Source: Arabidopsis thaliana
Lineage: Eukaryota > Streptophyta > Magnoliopsida > Brassicales > Brassicaceae
Reading direction: 5' to 3'
Assembly (NCBI RefSeq): GCF_000001735.4
Contig: NC_003074.8
Coordinates: 11,470,101 to 11,534,100, forward strand
Length of the DNA stretch: 64,000 nucleotides
The position numbers were made by a program, and so were the translations under genes. Shown here in pieces: positions 25,600 to 38,276 of the stretch (position 1 is its first letter; every line of letters starts with the position of its first letter). The notes under the pieces are model-generated. The model saw only the letters and a program-made list of their open reading frames with translations, did no database searches and was not told the DNA's origin.

Positions 25600-26811
25600 T
25601 ATGGTTCAAATTACCTAGAACTACGCTATCAAATAAGAGATCAATTGCAGTATTTTAGGATCGAATTCACGGAGTTCTTTTGTTCAAACAATGAGTTAAA
25701 TGTCAAGATTAAGCTAGCAGGGTAATAGTGAAAATAAAGGAGAACAAAGTAAAAAGACAACAGATTGATTGTGTTGTAAATGATTTAATAAAGAGCTACG
25801 AACAAGGTATTCTCAAGAAACTATTGGTTAGTAGATTTAATGAAAGCTAGGTTGTTATCGAACCATTCTTAAATTCAAACTCTAATTATGGAATAACCGG
25901 TGGGCGTGCCGCAAAACTCCCTATATCTACAGCTAATAATAACCGGAGAAACCGAGAAACTATCAACCTAAATATGCATTCTTAACGAGTTCAATTGTTC
26001 ATCTTAGTAGATAGGCCGATTCTTATTACACACCTATAAACCAGACTCATCAAATAATAGATCCAACTACAGATACCTATGGCGGGAATATCTATTGTCT
26101 GGATTCAAGATCTAGTTAATTACTCTAGATCTAGCATTAAGCATAATTAAAGATGAAGAATTCTACAGATAACCTAGCAAAGGGGGCAATCTACTAAACC
26201 ATATGAATCCCTAATGAGAAACCCTATTCCTAACAAGCAAATTACTCAGACATATTGAATGAGACAAACAACATAATTGAGTATGAAAGCATAAACACAT
26301 CAAAGGAGATAAGAGTTAGAAAAGATTTCTTCACTGTATTAAGACTTGGAATGAATATCTCAAGAACAATGGATGAATAGCTTATGTCTCTCCCAATAGT
26401 GTTTGCATAAAACTTGATAAAAGACTTGATAATGAGAACTAGGTCTACAAACAATATATATAGACCCTAAAAAAGTCCAGGGACTAATAATGCAAATAGG
26501 AAAATCTTCTGGGGCAAATTTGATATTCTGTAAACTCGAAAGCGTTTAGGGTTTTTGCTGGGCCGAAACTGGTGTCGATCGACACCAAGAGTGTGTCGAT
26601 CGACACCAAGAGTGTGTCGATCGACACTCCTCGCTGATTCCTGAACCAAAATCAGCCTTAGCTTTTGCTCCTAAATGTCTCCTTATCTTCATTGTTGTTT
26701 CATTGCATAGAATACCTGAAAAGACACTAAAAAGACTCGAGAAATAACATAAAGACTCAAAATCCTATACCTAAAAACATGGATAAAATCAGTAAAAATC
26801 GGGTTATATCA
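25597..26811. mobile_element. LTR B of the Ty3/gypsy family
   Basis: 1,215 bp, TGATAT...ATATCA, almost identical to LTR A. It contains three copies of the palindromic motif instead of two because a 21-base unit was added. The left flank is 'gttat', shared with copy A through the duplication; the right flank does not match, so this is not an independent insertion. Confidence 0.85.
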
Positions 26812-26955
26812 GCTACCAATGTTTTTTTAATCTTTTTGGCATGGATACAAATCTTAGTGTTAAACTCTTTTTGTAAAGCCTCAAACTTTTATTTTATATG
26901 ATATTCACATTCTTATGATAGCTTAATATACACAAAAGATCTTTTCAAAAGATCA
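26812..26955. other. Fragment between LTR B and the MULE
   Basis: AT-rich. The MULE target duplication (26956-26964, 'attaaaata') matches 'aataaaata' at 31559-31567, so this stretch and the sequence after 31567 were contiguous before the MULE inserted; both probably belong to the Helitron's 5' part. Confidence 0.5.
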
Positions 26956-27742
26956 ATTAAAATAGGGGAAATTAAATCTAAAGGAGTTCTACAAACAAAA
27001 TTGTCCATATACACCTTTTTTTGGAGAATGCCAATTTGGACGAAAATACCCTTACTCTATATTATAAGCATTTTTAAAAAAATTTAACATTGATAACATA
27101 TAGATCTACAAGAATATAGATAATTTGTAAAAAAAAAATTGTTATTTAGTTGAAAGAAAGTTGATTTTTTGATAGATAAATTTTAGTCTAAATTATTTAG
27201 AAAACGATTTCTAGTGATCTACTTAATTTAGAATTTCTATTCTAATATTTTGTACATATTTTACGAATATTTAGACTATTTTTCTTTCTAACAATCTTAG
27301 AAAATAGGATATTCAATATCTAATTATTGTAGAACATGTATTCTAAAATTTTCTTCTTGTTCTAAACTATGTGTGAAATTGTATTCTAAGAATTTCTATA
27401 GTTTCTGAAAACATTAGAAAACGTTTTCTAAGAAATTTTCACTTTTAGAATTCATATTCTAACCAAATTTAGAATTTTGTTTCTAAACTATTTAGAATTC
27501 CTAGATATAGAAAGTGAATCTTTGAAAAAGGAAAGTAAATATTTAATAAATATTTCGGTTTCACAAAATACTTTCTGTTAAGATTACGATTTTTACTGGA
27601 TTTAGAAAACAAATTCTAATTTTTTAGAATTAAAAGAAAAAACGCCAAAAGAAAACGTGCCTTAGTCGATTAATTTGTGCCCTATCATTGATCTCTTCTT
27701 CTTCACGTTCTTCCTTTTTCATCTCGTGTTCTGTTTTTCATT

Positions 27743-29150
27743 ATGCATATCTATGTGAGGAGTGGTATTTGGAGATTGTATGATAACAAGGAGTGGAGAT
27801 TTATTGTTGATGAAAAAAATCGTGGGAGATTGTTGTTTTTGGAATTGAATACAACTTTTGAAGAGCTTAAGCTGATGGTCAGAGAAGACTATGGAATAGA
27901 ACAGAGTACAATCGATGTGGAGTTAAGCTACTTACCCACGGATCTTAGCGTTGATTGTCCTCCTAATGTTATGATAAATAACAGACAGGTTAGTAATTTT
28001 CTTTCCTATTGCAAAAAGAAAAAAACCGTAAAGTTATGTGTGACGTTCAATGGTGGAGTTGAAGATAAAGGAGGTAAAGAAAATTTTGATTTGAATAAGG
28101 AACCAAATGCTCCAAGCGATGGAGATGCTTGTTTTAATGCTGACGAAAAAGTATTAGGTAGAGAGGTGGAAAAGACAAACAGTCTGTCATCGATTTGGCC
28201 AAAAGTCCAAAAAAGCGAAAGCATCATCAGGGTGCAAGTGATGGAGTGGGATCATCGTCGAAGTCTTTTTCTGTAAAAAAGGAGCAATATTTCAGAAGTA
28301 AAGATGTTTTGAAGGCAACAATGGAGTTGTATGCGATGAAGTATAACTGCGACTACATGAGTACAAAGTCTGATAAGAAATTTTGGTGTATACGATGCGT
28401 AGATGTGGTCTGCAAGTGGAGTCTTCGAGCGGAGCGTTTAGAGAGATCTCTGTATTTTAAAGTCAACAAGTTTATGGATGACCATTCATGTGCTCCTTCC
28501 AGGAAATTTTTTTTTGTCGCACATCTTCAACCAAAACAATTGGACGTCTCATTATGCATAATTATGAACGTGTGTTAGAAGGTCCTAAACCGAATGATAT
28601 CAGCAATATTATTCGCACACAATACGGACACGAGCTAACTTATCATCAGGCGTGGGAGGCTCGTGAGTATGCAGTTAACGAGGTCAGATGAATTCCTGAG
28701 AAAAGTTATGGGAAGATACCAAAATACTTGTACATGCTAGAACAAGCGAATCCTGGTACTTATACAAACTACGAAGTTGATGGTGAGAATAGATTCAAAT
28801 ATCTATTTATATCTTTCGGTCAGTCTATTAGAGGGTTTTACAAGCCTATTCGGAAAGTGATTGTGGTTGACGGTACGTTTTTGAAAAGCAAATACAAAGG
28901 AGTTATGTTGGTAGCTACAGCAGTAGATGGTAACTCCAATTTGTATCCAATTGCATTTGGAGTTGCTGATTCCGAGAATGATTCTTCATGGCAATGGTTT
29001 TTTATACAACTTAAGAAACTCATAGCGGATGAAGAAGACTTAGCTTTTGTGTCAGATAGGCATTTCTCGATCACTAAATCGCTTGAAAAAATCTATCCAT
29101 TGGCATCTCATGGTATTTGCATAGAAAATCGAAGAGGCTTGTTTCCAAAC
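27743..29150 (+). pseudogene. mudrA-like MULE transposase (broken, truncated)
   Basis: Transposase of the Mutator superfamily. The N-terminal segment (27743-28190) begins MHIYVRSGIWRLYDNKEW, a MULE N-terminal domain. The DNA-binding domain (28260-28500) shows FRSKDVLKATMELYAMKYN and the Cys/His set FWCIRCVDVVCKWSLRA...HSCAPSRK. The MULE catalytic domain (28840-29110) holds KVIVVDGTFLKSKYKGVML and VADSENDSSWQWFFIQLKK. Defects: a frameshift near 28190, another at the T-tract near 28510, and a stop at 28689-28691 where relatives have Gly. The gene ends abruptly after LASHGICI, lacking the zinc-knuckle C-terminus. Faces the Ulp1-like fragment tail to tail. Confidence 0.8.
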
Positions 29151-29178
29151 ACAAACCAGAGTTCATGTTTCTTCCTAG

Positions 29179-29418
29179 TTACCAACTGTCTAGACAGTAA
29201 GCTATGCAAACAGAGTATCCTAAACGGTTTTCAAATATGGCAAAGACATGTGCAAACAGAGGATCACTCTTCACTTCCTTATACTCTAGTGGCATAGCTT
29301 TCTTGATTCTCTTGAGGAGAGCTGTTTTGCAGAAGTTGTTGACTTTTCCAACAAGAGGCTCTCTACCATGTCTGAATAAGCGCTTCGGATACTCCTTATT
29401 AATGTCTGCACATAACAA
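29179..29418 (-). pseudogene. DUF1985 / Ulp1-protease-family fragment in MULE
   Basis: A 79-codon frame with EYPKRLFRHGREPLVGKVNN, CKTALLKRIKKAM and DPLFAHVFAIFENRLGYS. It resembles the N-terminal DUF1985 module of the plant Ulp1-like (SUMO-protease-like) proteins carried by some Arabidopsis MULEs. The cysteine protease domain itself is not seen in the window. It lies on the strand opposite to the transposase within the same TIRs, as in Kaonashi elements. Probably a relic; the assignment rests on motif memory only. Confidence 0.5.
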
Positions 29419-31220
29419 TCACTTATATGTTAGTAAAACAAGAGATAATAGCTGCAGCGTTATTAGTAAATAGCTCTCATGAGAAACAAAAATAAATTGT
29501 ATCTTAAAGTACTTGAACTCATACTCGTGATGCCTTCATCGGTTTCCATTAAGAAGCTACACCACAGATATAATATAGATAAAAAACCTGAAAAAACATA
29601 GTACCCACGTTAGCAATCAAGAAGAGGAAAGACAAAACAAGAAGAAAAATATGACATGAAAATTATCAAAGACCGCTAATCACATGACCACCATCTCTTA
29701 GTTTCAAAGCAGTTATCATGATAAGGTAATGTGAATATGTGGATCTTTGTCTCTAAAAAATGAAGCTTCTTAATGGAAACCGACTATTGATCACGTGATT
29801 AAATAGCAATAGTCAGACAGGACTTTTGGAACCTCCCATATCATCATCATCGTAAGTAAATGATTAAGAATAAGATAAGTATCTCACCATCTTATTAAAT
29901 AGCAATAGTCAAAATAAGATCACGTGATCAAATCCCAATAACTATGTGTTCAAACCCACATAAATCTTATTCTATAAAACCAACAAGCTTTAGAAGTCTC
30001 TCGTCTCTCTCTTTCTCTAACACACATCTCTATCCAAGATTTTCAAGTTACAGTCACAGAGAAACAGAACAATGTCATAAACGATTATATTGGAAACAAA
30101 AAAAAAGAAAACGATAAGAGAGAGGGAGAGATCTCTCACAGATCAGTCCAAATGAGTTAATCACATAATTATCAAACTTCCGAGCACTTTCGAAACTAAT
30201 GATTGACATTATGATTTCCCACTTAACTTTATTATTCTAAAACTTTAGTATATTAGTCCAAGTTGAACTCTTCAGCAAATATATCTTATATAATTGATTG
30301 TTCTCATATTGTTTAATATAACGTTAGTATAAACAAAGACTACATCAACTTCGCATTCGCACTATAGAAACAGGATAATAATTGTATATATCAACTAAAA
30401 TTTCATGATATTTTTTCTCATCTACTAAGATATACTAGTATAACTTTCTCTTTCTCTAACACACATCTCTATCCAAAAATTTCAAGTTACAGTCACAGAG
30501 AAACAGAAAAAAAAAAAGTCAAAAGGTTTCAAGAGTCCTAAAAGAAATTCCAAGAAGAGAACTCACAATGAAGAGATATTGTTCAGTGGCTGATGTTCTC
30601 TGTTAACGACGACACATTCGAGTCAAGCTGTGAGAGATTTGCTTGTAAGCAAGGAGATGAAGAAAGAGCCACTTAAAGGAGAAATAAACCAGAAAATTGT
30701 GACAATCAAAGACATCATGACGAGATCCCAAACATATAAACACCAAATGTATAAACAAGATAAACCTTCAAATCAACTAAAGCTTCTTATGCGTAAAAAA
30801 CTAAAGCTTTCAAAGACTAAGATGCCCAAGTTAAAATCAAACCTTAAACCCAAAATTGAGGCCCTAAATTACAAGTATGAAAAACGAAATTCATCTAACT
30901 ATGTCTTAATCTATAATTTCAAACACAAACACAAATACATTAAAATGAATCAAAGAGCTAGATGAGTTATTAAGTCTACATGCAATCCCTTAAAATTAAG
31001 AGTCAAGAAATTGAATCCTCTCTACAAGTAATATGAATTCTAAGAAATTAAGACGGACCTTGGCGGTTTTGGTGGCGGAGAAGGAAGGGAGGTTGAGATG
31101 AGTGGTCACGACGGTGATTGAAGAAGATTCAAGTGACTTTGGACACGATGGCGCCGACCACAGAGAAGGCAAAGAAATCGCCGGCGACGACGAAAACGGA
31201 GATGATCCCGGAGATGGCAA
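29419..31220. other. Right half of the MULE: duplicated leader-like repeats
   Basis: No sure gene. It holds two direct copies of a 68-base segment ('ctctttctctaacacacatc...cacagagaaacaga', 30010-30070 and 30446-30507). An 18-20-base inverted pair 'ggtttccattaagaagct' sits at 29538-29555, with its complement at 29763-29781. Two CACGTG G-boxes lie at 29790-29799 and 29919-29930, and a TATA-like 'ttctataaaac' at 29970-29980. This looks like a promoter with a duplicated 5'UTR. A GC-richer frame at 31220-30996 (minus; Ser/Pro-rich start) near the right TIR may be a captured exon of unknown source. Confidence 0.5.
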
Positions 31221-31703
31221 AGAATGCGCCGGCGAGTGTGGAGAGTAAGTTTCGCCGGAATTTTTTTTTTAAGAGCTGAATGTTTTTTTTTTTTAATCGA
31301 GTAAAGGAGGAAGAGAGATAAAAGATAGGGTTTCGAAAGACTCTAATACATTTAGAGGATTTAGGTTCTCAAAATTTTACTAAAATTACTATTTCTTTTG
31401 TGTAAATAGATTAGGAAATTATTGTTTTTTTTAATTATAAAATAAAATAAAGGTAAATAAGACTTAGTTTTTTTTGAAAAACCTATTTGACTAATCTACA
31501 AAAAAAAGGAATAGATGGACAATTTTTTTTATAGATATCCTTTAAATTTAATTTTCCCAATAAAATATACACAAATCAAAACAAAGTAACTGCTAAAAGT
31601 TATAATTATTATTTCCTATACAAATTTACATAATATACTTTAGCAGCATCATTTAGTTTCTCAAAAGTTTCAATTCGTAATAGTAGTGTGTTTTTCTAGA
31701 ATA

Positions 31704-34430
31704 ATGAAGAAAAAAATGGAATTTGGTGAAAATGGCAACACAGATTCATTTCAGCCTCCAAAGAGGAACTGTTCCACTCCCATTTCTAGATTGTAATAGA
31801 ATGTTACACAACATAATGCATCAAATGCTAAGCAATGTGTTCCTCTAAAGTCTAATTACGATAGAGTATTTGCAGATCTTACAAATTTAACTCATGTTGT
31901 AATAGAAGAACACATTATCCATCAGGAATCAGCCTGTCACAATCTCAGCTAGGTGTGAAAAACCATATTATATCATCCATATTTTTGTAAATAGTTTATA
32001 AAGTATTTCATATCTTAATTGATGATTAATTTTCAAAAACTTAACTTAATGGTTATATCTTTATAGATGCAGATCGTTCAAAATCATACGTTACACCAAA
32101 TCGTAGTGAACATTGTATATACCACATTTGTTATCACAAAGTCATAATTCTGAAATTATTGATGAATCTCCTCTAGACTCAGGTAATCAGTATGACATAA
32201 ACTCAGAATGAAATATATTTTCCTAATAATGTTTCTATGATATACAAATGATATATTTATTATTTTAAACCCTTCACTACAACCTCTAACCAAGTTACAG
32301 ATCAAATTAGGTGATCAGAAATTTACTCCGGTGAGAGTGAGACAATCAAAGTCAACACTTGGATTAGATAATTTGCTATCTTCAATAAGATTAGAAGCTT
32401 TAACAAGTAAGATTCATTATATAAAACACTAGTTTCTTATTTCAAATTTATAATCTAAAACTTTAGTAGAAATTAATTCAATCTTACTTTCCTAATTATA
32501 TTCAGGTACAGAAAATGAAGAAAACCATACAAATCTTTTATCAGTTCCTATTAGTCAGTCATATTCTGATATAGGTAGAGATCATTATTTTAAAGTAATG
32601 TAAACCATACATCCACCATATAACTCAATTCCAAAATAAAACCCGTTCTGTAATTTCTTTACATGTCCCGTGATTTTTTTTTAAAGTAGTAATTTTTAAA
32701 ATTTAAAAATTATTTATTATGTATAAAAGTTTTGCAAATTGTATCATTCTCTAATATATTTATATTTTATAGTTTAATTTTATATATAGTAACATTATGC
32801 ATACCACATAACATTTTTGGTTTTATATAATCTTTTTTAAATTAGGATGATTTGATATGTTTAATATTAGTAGTCTTAAAAAATAATAAATTAAAGATTT
32901 AACTCGTATTAAAACAGTGGATTAATTATATTTTACCTTTTTATTAATGTTGATTCAAAAATTCGTCTTGCCAAAAAGCCATTTATTTTATTAATATTAA
33001 TTTTATTTATGATATGACTCTGAATTATACTCTAAATATTTTAGGTAATAACATAGGAGTGCACCATATTTATTTAATAGGGGAATGTACCATATGACCC
33101 GAATGCACTTTTACCCAAATCCACCAAAAAAGTCTTGCAAAAATACTATAGAGATAAGAAACGATAGTCGGTTTTGATAGGTATAAGATTAGCAAATATA
33201 TTAGTTAGCTTAAATTATTTAAAGAATACAAATTGAAAAGGTAAATTACACTTTATTCGAATATAGTATCAAAACTTATATAACACATAGATTTGATAAT
33301 TTTTTAATTGTTGAATACTTTTTTTTTGTGCTAATTTTTATGTGATTAAGATTTAATTGATTTCGTATATAAAATATTAAACTGTTTTACGAACTTATTT
33401 GTTTATAATTTGGTAACAGATAGATATTTGAATATTCAGTATATTTTGCTTCAGTTTAGTAAATCTTTGATGAACCGTCTTTAGATCCAATAAGCCCTAT
33501 AATTAAGAGATGAATATTGTCGTTAAATGATTTTGGTAACCTTAATGATGTCATTAAAGGATTTTGTTTTTGATTAAATTTTTCTAATGGCATTGTCATG
33601 TAATTAATTACAAAAATTAAGGTTACATTTAAAATGTACTACCCAAATAATATAATAGGATTTTAAATTGTGTAGCAGTAGATATTACTGGATTTACTTA
33701 GAAATATAAAATCATAAATCAGATCATTATGATAAATGCGAATATATCATCCTATATATGTTTATTTATATGACGTGCACACATTCAACAATTTCTTATA
33801 TACATGTATTTAATATAACATGCAGATGCTGAAAATATTATTCCTATTGGCAATTCACAAATACATACCATGCCACCACGAATTAATACCTCTCTTTCTT
33901 TTGTTTTCAAAGACTACTGAAGCAAAATGAGAACCATTAGAACTCAGCAAATGGAAAACGATAGAATTTATATTTTACCAGCAGCAGAAAAAGGTTGGTT
34001 TATAGATTTTATTGACAAACATTTACATTAATTTGGAAAACAAAAATATATCCATCTTTGATTATTATCATTTTCTGTTAACAATGATCAAATAATTGGA
34101 AAGACAACTTCAAAATCTAAATCAAGTAATCCAAAGTATCGGAACTTAGAGGAAGAATTTGATGATGCAATATAGACATAATATTCTGAAGGCAAGTATA
34201 ATTTAAACATTAATGATTTTTTCATTTTGAAAATTTGTGATAAGTTATTGTTTTCAAAACTATTGTAGATGATGTCGAGCAAACGTATTTATACAATAGC
34301 AGTGATGAGGAAGATCTTACTCTGTCTGAATCTGATGAAGAACTGCCTACTATCAACCAAGATCTATTTACAGGTGGAGACTTCAGTAATCTATCTACAA
34401 AGAGAAACAATGTAAAACAACAAAGGATGA
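31704..34430 (+). pseudogene. Helitron protein, N-terminal exons (decayed)
   Basis: Scattered short open stretches typical of the poorly conserved N-terminus of plant Helitron Rep/helicase proteins. One starts at the ATG at 31704 (MKKKMEFGENGNTDSFQPPK, then VPLKSNYDRVFADLTNL). Another is an acidic stretch at 34270-34430 (YLYNSSDEEDLTLSESDEEL, then LFTGGDFSNLSTKRN). Long AT-rich non-coding gaps, up to about 1 kb around 32600-33900, separate them and hold nothing else I can name. Assignment depends on position upstream of the Rep region. Confidence 0.4.
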
Positions 34431-34513
34431 TTCAGGTATTTAAACAAGAATTTTATATTTTAATACAGAAAATCTATAAAATTTGTATATAGTACTGCAT
34501 TTTTATTATTAGG

Positions 34514-36660
34514 TTATCTAGATCATGGTGATCCGACATACAAGTGTCGTTTTTGTGGAGCTATAATGTGGTACGACGAGCATTTTAACAAAGAAGGAGA
34601 TCTAAAAATCCGACGTTTTTCTCTGCTGTTTGCATGGGACTATAAAACTTCCATTTTTGAAAAAATCTCCGGAATGCCTAACAAAGTTACTTACAGGAAT
34701 AGATCGACAAAGTAGACATTTTCAAAAAAATCTCAAACCGTACGGAATAGAATTTTTAATGACTTCACTTGGTGGTAAAGTTGATAGGTCAGTTCAAAAA
34801 GAAAAATGATCAAATATGTTTCAACTACAAGGAGCAAATTATCATCTCACTGGAAGTATGAAGCCTAAGGAAAACTATTATGCAAAGTTTTCACAACTTT
34901 ACATTGTTCATACAGAAAATGAATTTACAAATAGGGAAACTGTTTTAAGGTAAGCTATGTATTCTTATTTTTTCCGACTATATGTTAATATAAATGTTGA
35001 CATTTTTTAATACTTTTTATGCAGTAAGGGGAAAGACAGTTCAACTTAAAAAAGCAACAATAAACTGAAGCAAAAAATCATTAAAATGCTCATCAAAATG
35101 CTCGATGAAGTCAACCCATATTTAGAAAACTTGAGAATAGCTAGGGACAAAATTTAAACTAATACAAGTGAGACTTTCTATATGCGTATTGTTAGTGATC
35201 GTATAGGTAAGGATGGAAAGAATTATTACAACCAACAACATCTGAAGTGGCTGTAGTGATTCCTGGGGATTTTGTGAAAGGAATGTCATCTCGTGACATA
35301 ATCATTAAAGACAAAACAACTGGCAGACTACAAAGGATTAGTGAAATTCATCCCTCTTATTCGCTACTACAATATCCTTTCATTCTCTACTATGGTGAAG
35401 ATTGTTTCAGAACTAAGATACAGAAAGGATACACTGGGAAAAGCAATACCTGCAAGATTAAGTCCACTAGTATGGGACAATGGTTTTCTTTTCGGGTTCA
35501 GGAAAAGGAGAATGAAAGCCATACTCTTCAATTGTGTAGGAGATTGTTTCAACAGTTCTTGGTTGATGGTTATTCAACAATTGAAGCTAATAGGTTGTCT
35601 TATATTAAATTCAATTAATCAAAAATTCGTTGTGAGAAATTCAGTAACATCAAAGAAGCGGCTGCAGCTGGAAACAAAAAAATGAATGAACATGGAAGAC
35701 CTTTGATTATTACTTCCTCATTCACCGGTGGTCCTCGAGATATGGTACAACAATATTACGATGCAATGGCCATATGTAAACACTACGGATTTCCAGATCT
35801 ATTCATCAGTTTTACGTGTAATCCTAAGTGGCCAGAAATTATTAGGTATTGTAAAGAACGTGGTTTGAATCCTGATGATACTATGATAGACCATATATTA
35901 TATGTCGTGTTTTCAAGATTAACCTTGATTCACTTATGTTTGATTTGACTGAAAAACATCTTCTTGGAAAACTGTCGCAGGTAAGTTATCTATATATTTA
36001 TTTATTGCTTAATATATATACATATATATCTTAAATAGTTTTGAAAAGTAATGATTATATTTTTCTCATGCAGATATATATATACAGTTGAATTTCAAAA
36101 AGAGGTCTGCCACATGCTCATATACTGTTATTCATGGCATCTAGGAGTAAGCTACCATCTTCTGAGGATATTAACTGGATAATTTGTGCTGAAATACAAG
36201 ACAAACAAAAGAACCTAGAAGTTTATGAGGTCATCAAAGAGTCGATGATACACGGCCCTTGCGGTGCAGCGTTTACAAATTGTCCATGTATGGTAGATGG
36301 TAAGTGTTCAAAGATGTATCCTAAGCCTCATGCTAACTTGATCTAAAGTAGGATATCGAGCTCATATCAATGTGGAGTGGTGTAATCAAACAGGTTCCAT
36401 CAAATACTTATAGGAGGCGGGAGACATAAGATTTTTTTGAAAAGTGTGGATTTAAGTGTGACAACAGGTATGCTGTACCTTACAATGGGAAGTTATCGTT
36501 GCGATATCGAGCTCATATCGATGTGGAATGGTGTAATCAAACAGGTTCTATCAAATACTTATTCACGTATATTAATAAAAGACCTGATCGTGTTGTTGTG
36601 GTTGTTGAGCCTATAAACAAGAGTCAAACTTCAAATACAGTTTCTGAGAACATTCCTAAA
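34514..36660 (+). pseudogene. Helitron Rep (Helitron-like N) region (broken)
   Basis: The replication-initiator part of Helitrons, which nicks and joins DNA ends. Seen in order: HGDPTYKCRFCGAIMWYDEH zinc-finger-like motif (34520-34580); SLGGKVDRSVQ and FQLQGANYHLTGSMKPKE (34760-34870); VVIPGDFVKGMSSRDIIIKD and LQRISEIHPSYSLLQYPFI (35250-35390); GRPLIITSSFTGGPRDMVQQ, then FPDLFISFTCNPKWPEI (35690-35840), the highly conserved core. After an intron come KRGLPHAHILLFMASRSK (36100-36150, the HxH-like RGLPHAH motif) and GPCGAAFTNCPCMVDGKCSK (36260-36320). A duplicated stretch around 36350-36570 repeats 'gatatcgagctcatat' segments. Many stops and frame changes; inactive. Confidence 0.75.
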
Positions 36661-36799
36661 TAAGATAAGCAAAGAAGAATGAAATCAAGGATTACTTTGA
36701 TCAAACTTTAAATCATGTTAGCAAGAAACAATTTGTTATATAATTTATAATAAGGATATTTTATATTAAAATTTCTTTGTTTTGTAATCATTTGCGGAT

Positions 36800-38276
36800 A
36801 TGTATCTGTTTCAGAAGCAATATAGAGGATTTTTAAATTCCCAATTCAATTTAGAACTACACTGGTGCATAAGCTTTCTTTCCACAAAGAAGGAAATCAC
36901 CCGTGTTGTTTCGATGAGGATGAAGATATTTAAGATGTTTTGGAAAAAAAATATGAAGATTCTCAGTTTACTGCTTGGTTGTATTTGAATCATGACAATT
37001 TTGCAAAGACCCTCACTTATTCTGAGATACGAGTACATTATACTTGGGATGGGAAGAACAAGCAATGGAATATATGTATAAGAGGATTCTCTTTAGGTAG
37101 GATAAGTTACGTCCCACAAAAAATGGAAGCTGAATATTTTATGCGTATATTACTTAACATAGTACGAGGTCCTACATGTTTTGATGATATCAAAACATTC
37201 AAATGGATTGTTTACGAAACATTTAAAGAAGCATGTTAGGCACTTGAAATTTTAGATGATGATCAAATTATATTGATGGTATCGTTGATGCAAGCCAATG
37301 GTTATTTGGAGATGATCTTTAGAATCTATTTGCTAATATGATGCTGTCTAAGTCTTTATCAAGAGCAGAACATGTTTGAGAAGCAACATGACATATTTTA
37401 TCAGAAGAGAAGAGAGAAGAATTTAATAACCCAGGTTTGTACTATGTTTCATACGAACCATTTTTAATCATTTGTTTAGATTCATAGTGATTTGCTTCTT
37501 ATTTTTAGGACATGTTAATATACGTTTCAGATTTCATTTTATGTGAAGTTGACAAGAGAAATTATAATCTTCAGGAGATGGAGAAACTATTTCTTATGAA
37601 TGGTTATTGTTTGACAAACCTTAAGACCTTTCCTTATACAACAAGAGAAACAATTGATAATTCTAATAGATTGATTGTTGATGAGATGAGATATGACATA
37701 AGTGAACAGATAGAAAAGCACAACGAATGGTTCACTATGCTGACAATGGAGAAAAAAACAATTTTTGATGAGATAATGTGTGTAGTTGATTCTCAATGAT
37801 GTGGAGTTTTCTTTGTTTATGGTTTTGGAGGTACTGGCAACAATTTTTGTGGAAAACATTATCAGCTGCTATCAGATCCAAAGGAAAAATCGTGCTCAAT
37901 GCTGCATCGAGTGGGATAACTTCATTACTTTTACCCGGTGGACTGACAGAACATTCCAAATTTGCTATTCCTTTAAATCCAGATGATACCTTATAATATT
38001 TGAGATTTAATGAAGGAAGCTTCTCTTATAATATGGGATGAGACACCAATGATGAGTAAGTTTTGTTTAGAATCATTTGATAGAAGTTTAAATGATGTGT
38101 GCTTGGAAAACATGATAACATGCCTTTTGGTGGTAAGGTAATTTTAGACAAATTCTTCCCATAATCCAGGGGGCAGAAAGAGCTAAAATAGTATTATCTT
38201 CATTAAATGCATCTTCTCTGTGGGAGAAATGCAAATTACTAAAGCTAACTAAGAATATGCAACGTCTAACCAACAT
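36800..38276 (+). pseudogene. Helitron PIF1-type helicase region (broken)
   Basis: 5'-to-3' DNA helicase part of the Helitron protein. FTAWLYLNHDNFAKTLTYSE, GFSLGRISYVP and LLNIVRGPTCFDDIKTFK (36960-37240) form the linker to the helicase. TMEKKTIFDEIMCVVDSQ then leads to the Walker A region GVFFVYGFGGTGNN (37800-37850), where the invariant Lys of GGTGKT is replaced by Asn. KGKIVLNAASSGITSLLLPG, ASLIIWDETPMM (Walker B), and IIQGAERAKIVLSSLNASSL to LLKLTKNMQRLTNII follow in different frames up to 38276. Beyond this, where family members continue, a 30-bp inverted repeat begins. Confidence 0.75.

Larger units (their letters stand above)
23744..26811. repeat. 3.06-kb direct duplication (Harbinger 5' + LTR), copy B
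   Basis: Second copy of 16607-19664. It begins 10 bases beyond the gag start of the fossil LTR element and ends exactly at the LTR boundary, after which unrelated 'gctaccaatg' follows. Confidence 0.9.
26965..31558. mobile_element. Mutator-like element with transposase and Ulp1-like fragment
   Basis: 4,594 bp. Terminal inverted repeats of at least 65 bases: left GGGGAAATTAAATCTAAAGG, right (inward) GGGAAAATTAAATTTAAAGG, both continuing with 'aaattgtccat'. Flanked by a 9-bp target duplication with one mismatch (attaaaata / aataaaata). It carries a mudrA-type transposase on the plus strand and a DUF1985-type fragment on the minus strand, the combination known from the Kaonashi (ULP-carrying) MULEs of Arabidopsis. 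Confidence 0.82.

Noticed and set aside
26965-27740. Possible small-gene content in the AT-rich left flank of the MULE, which repeats 'ttctaa/ttagaa' motifs
   Set aside because: Subterminal transposon sequence with many stops in all frames; no domain.
33060-33670. Possible second TIR element ('ggggaatgtac...' and '...gtactaccc')
   Set aside because: End similarity is short and no target duplication matches.
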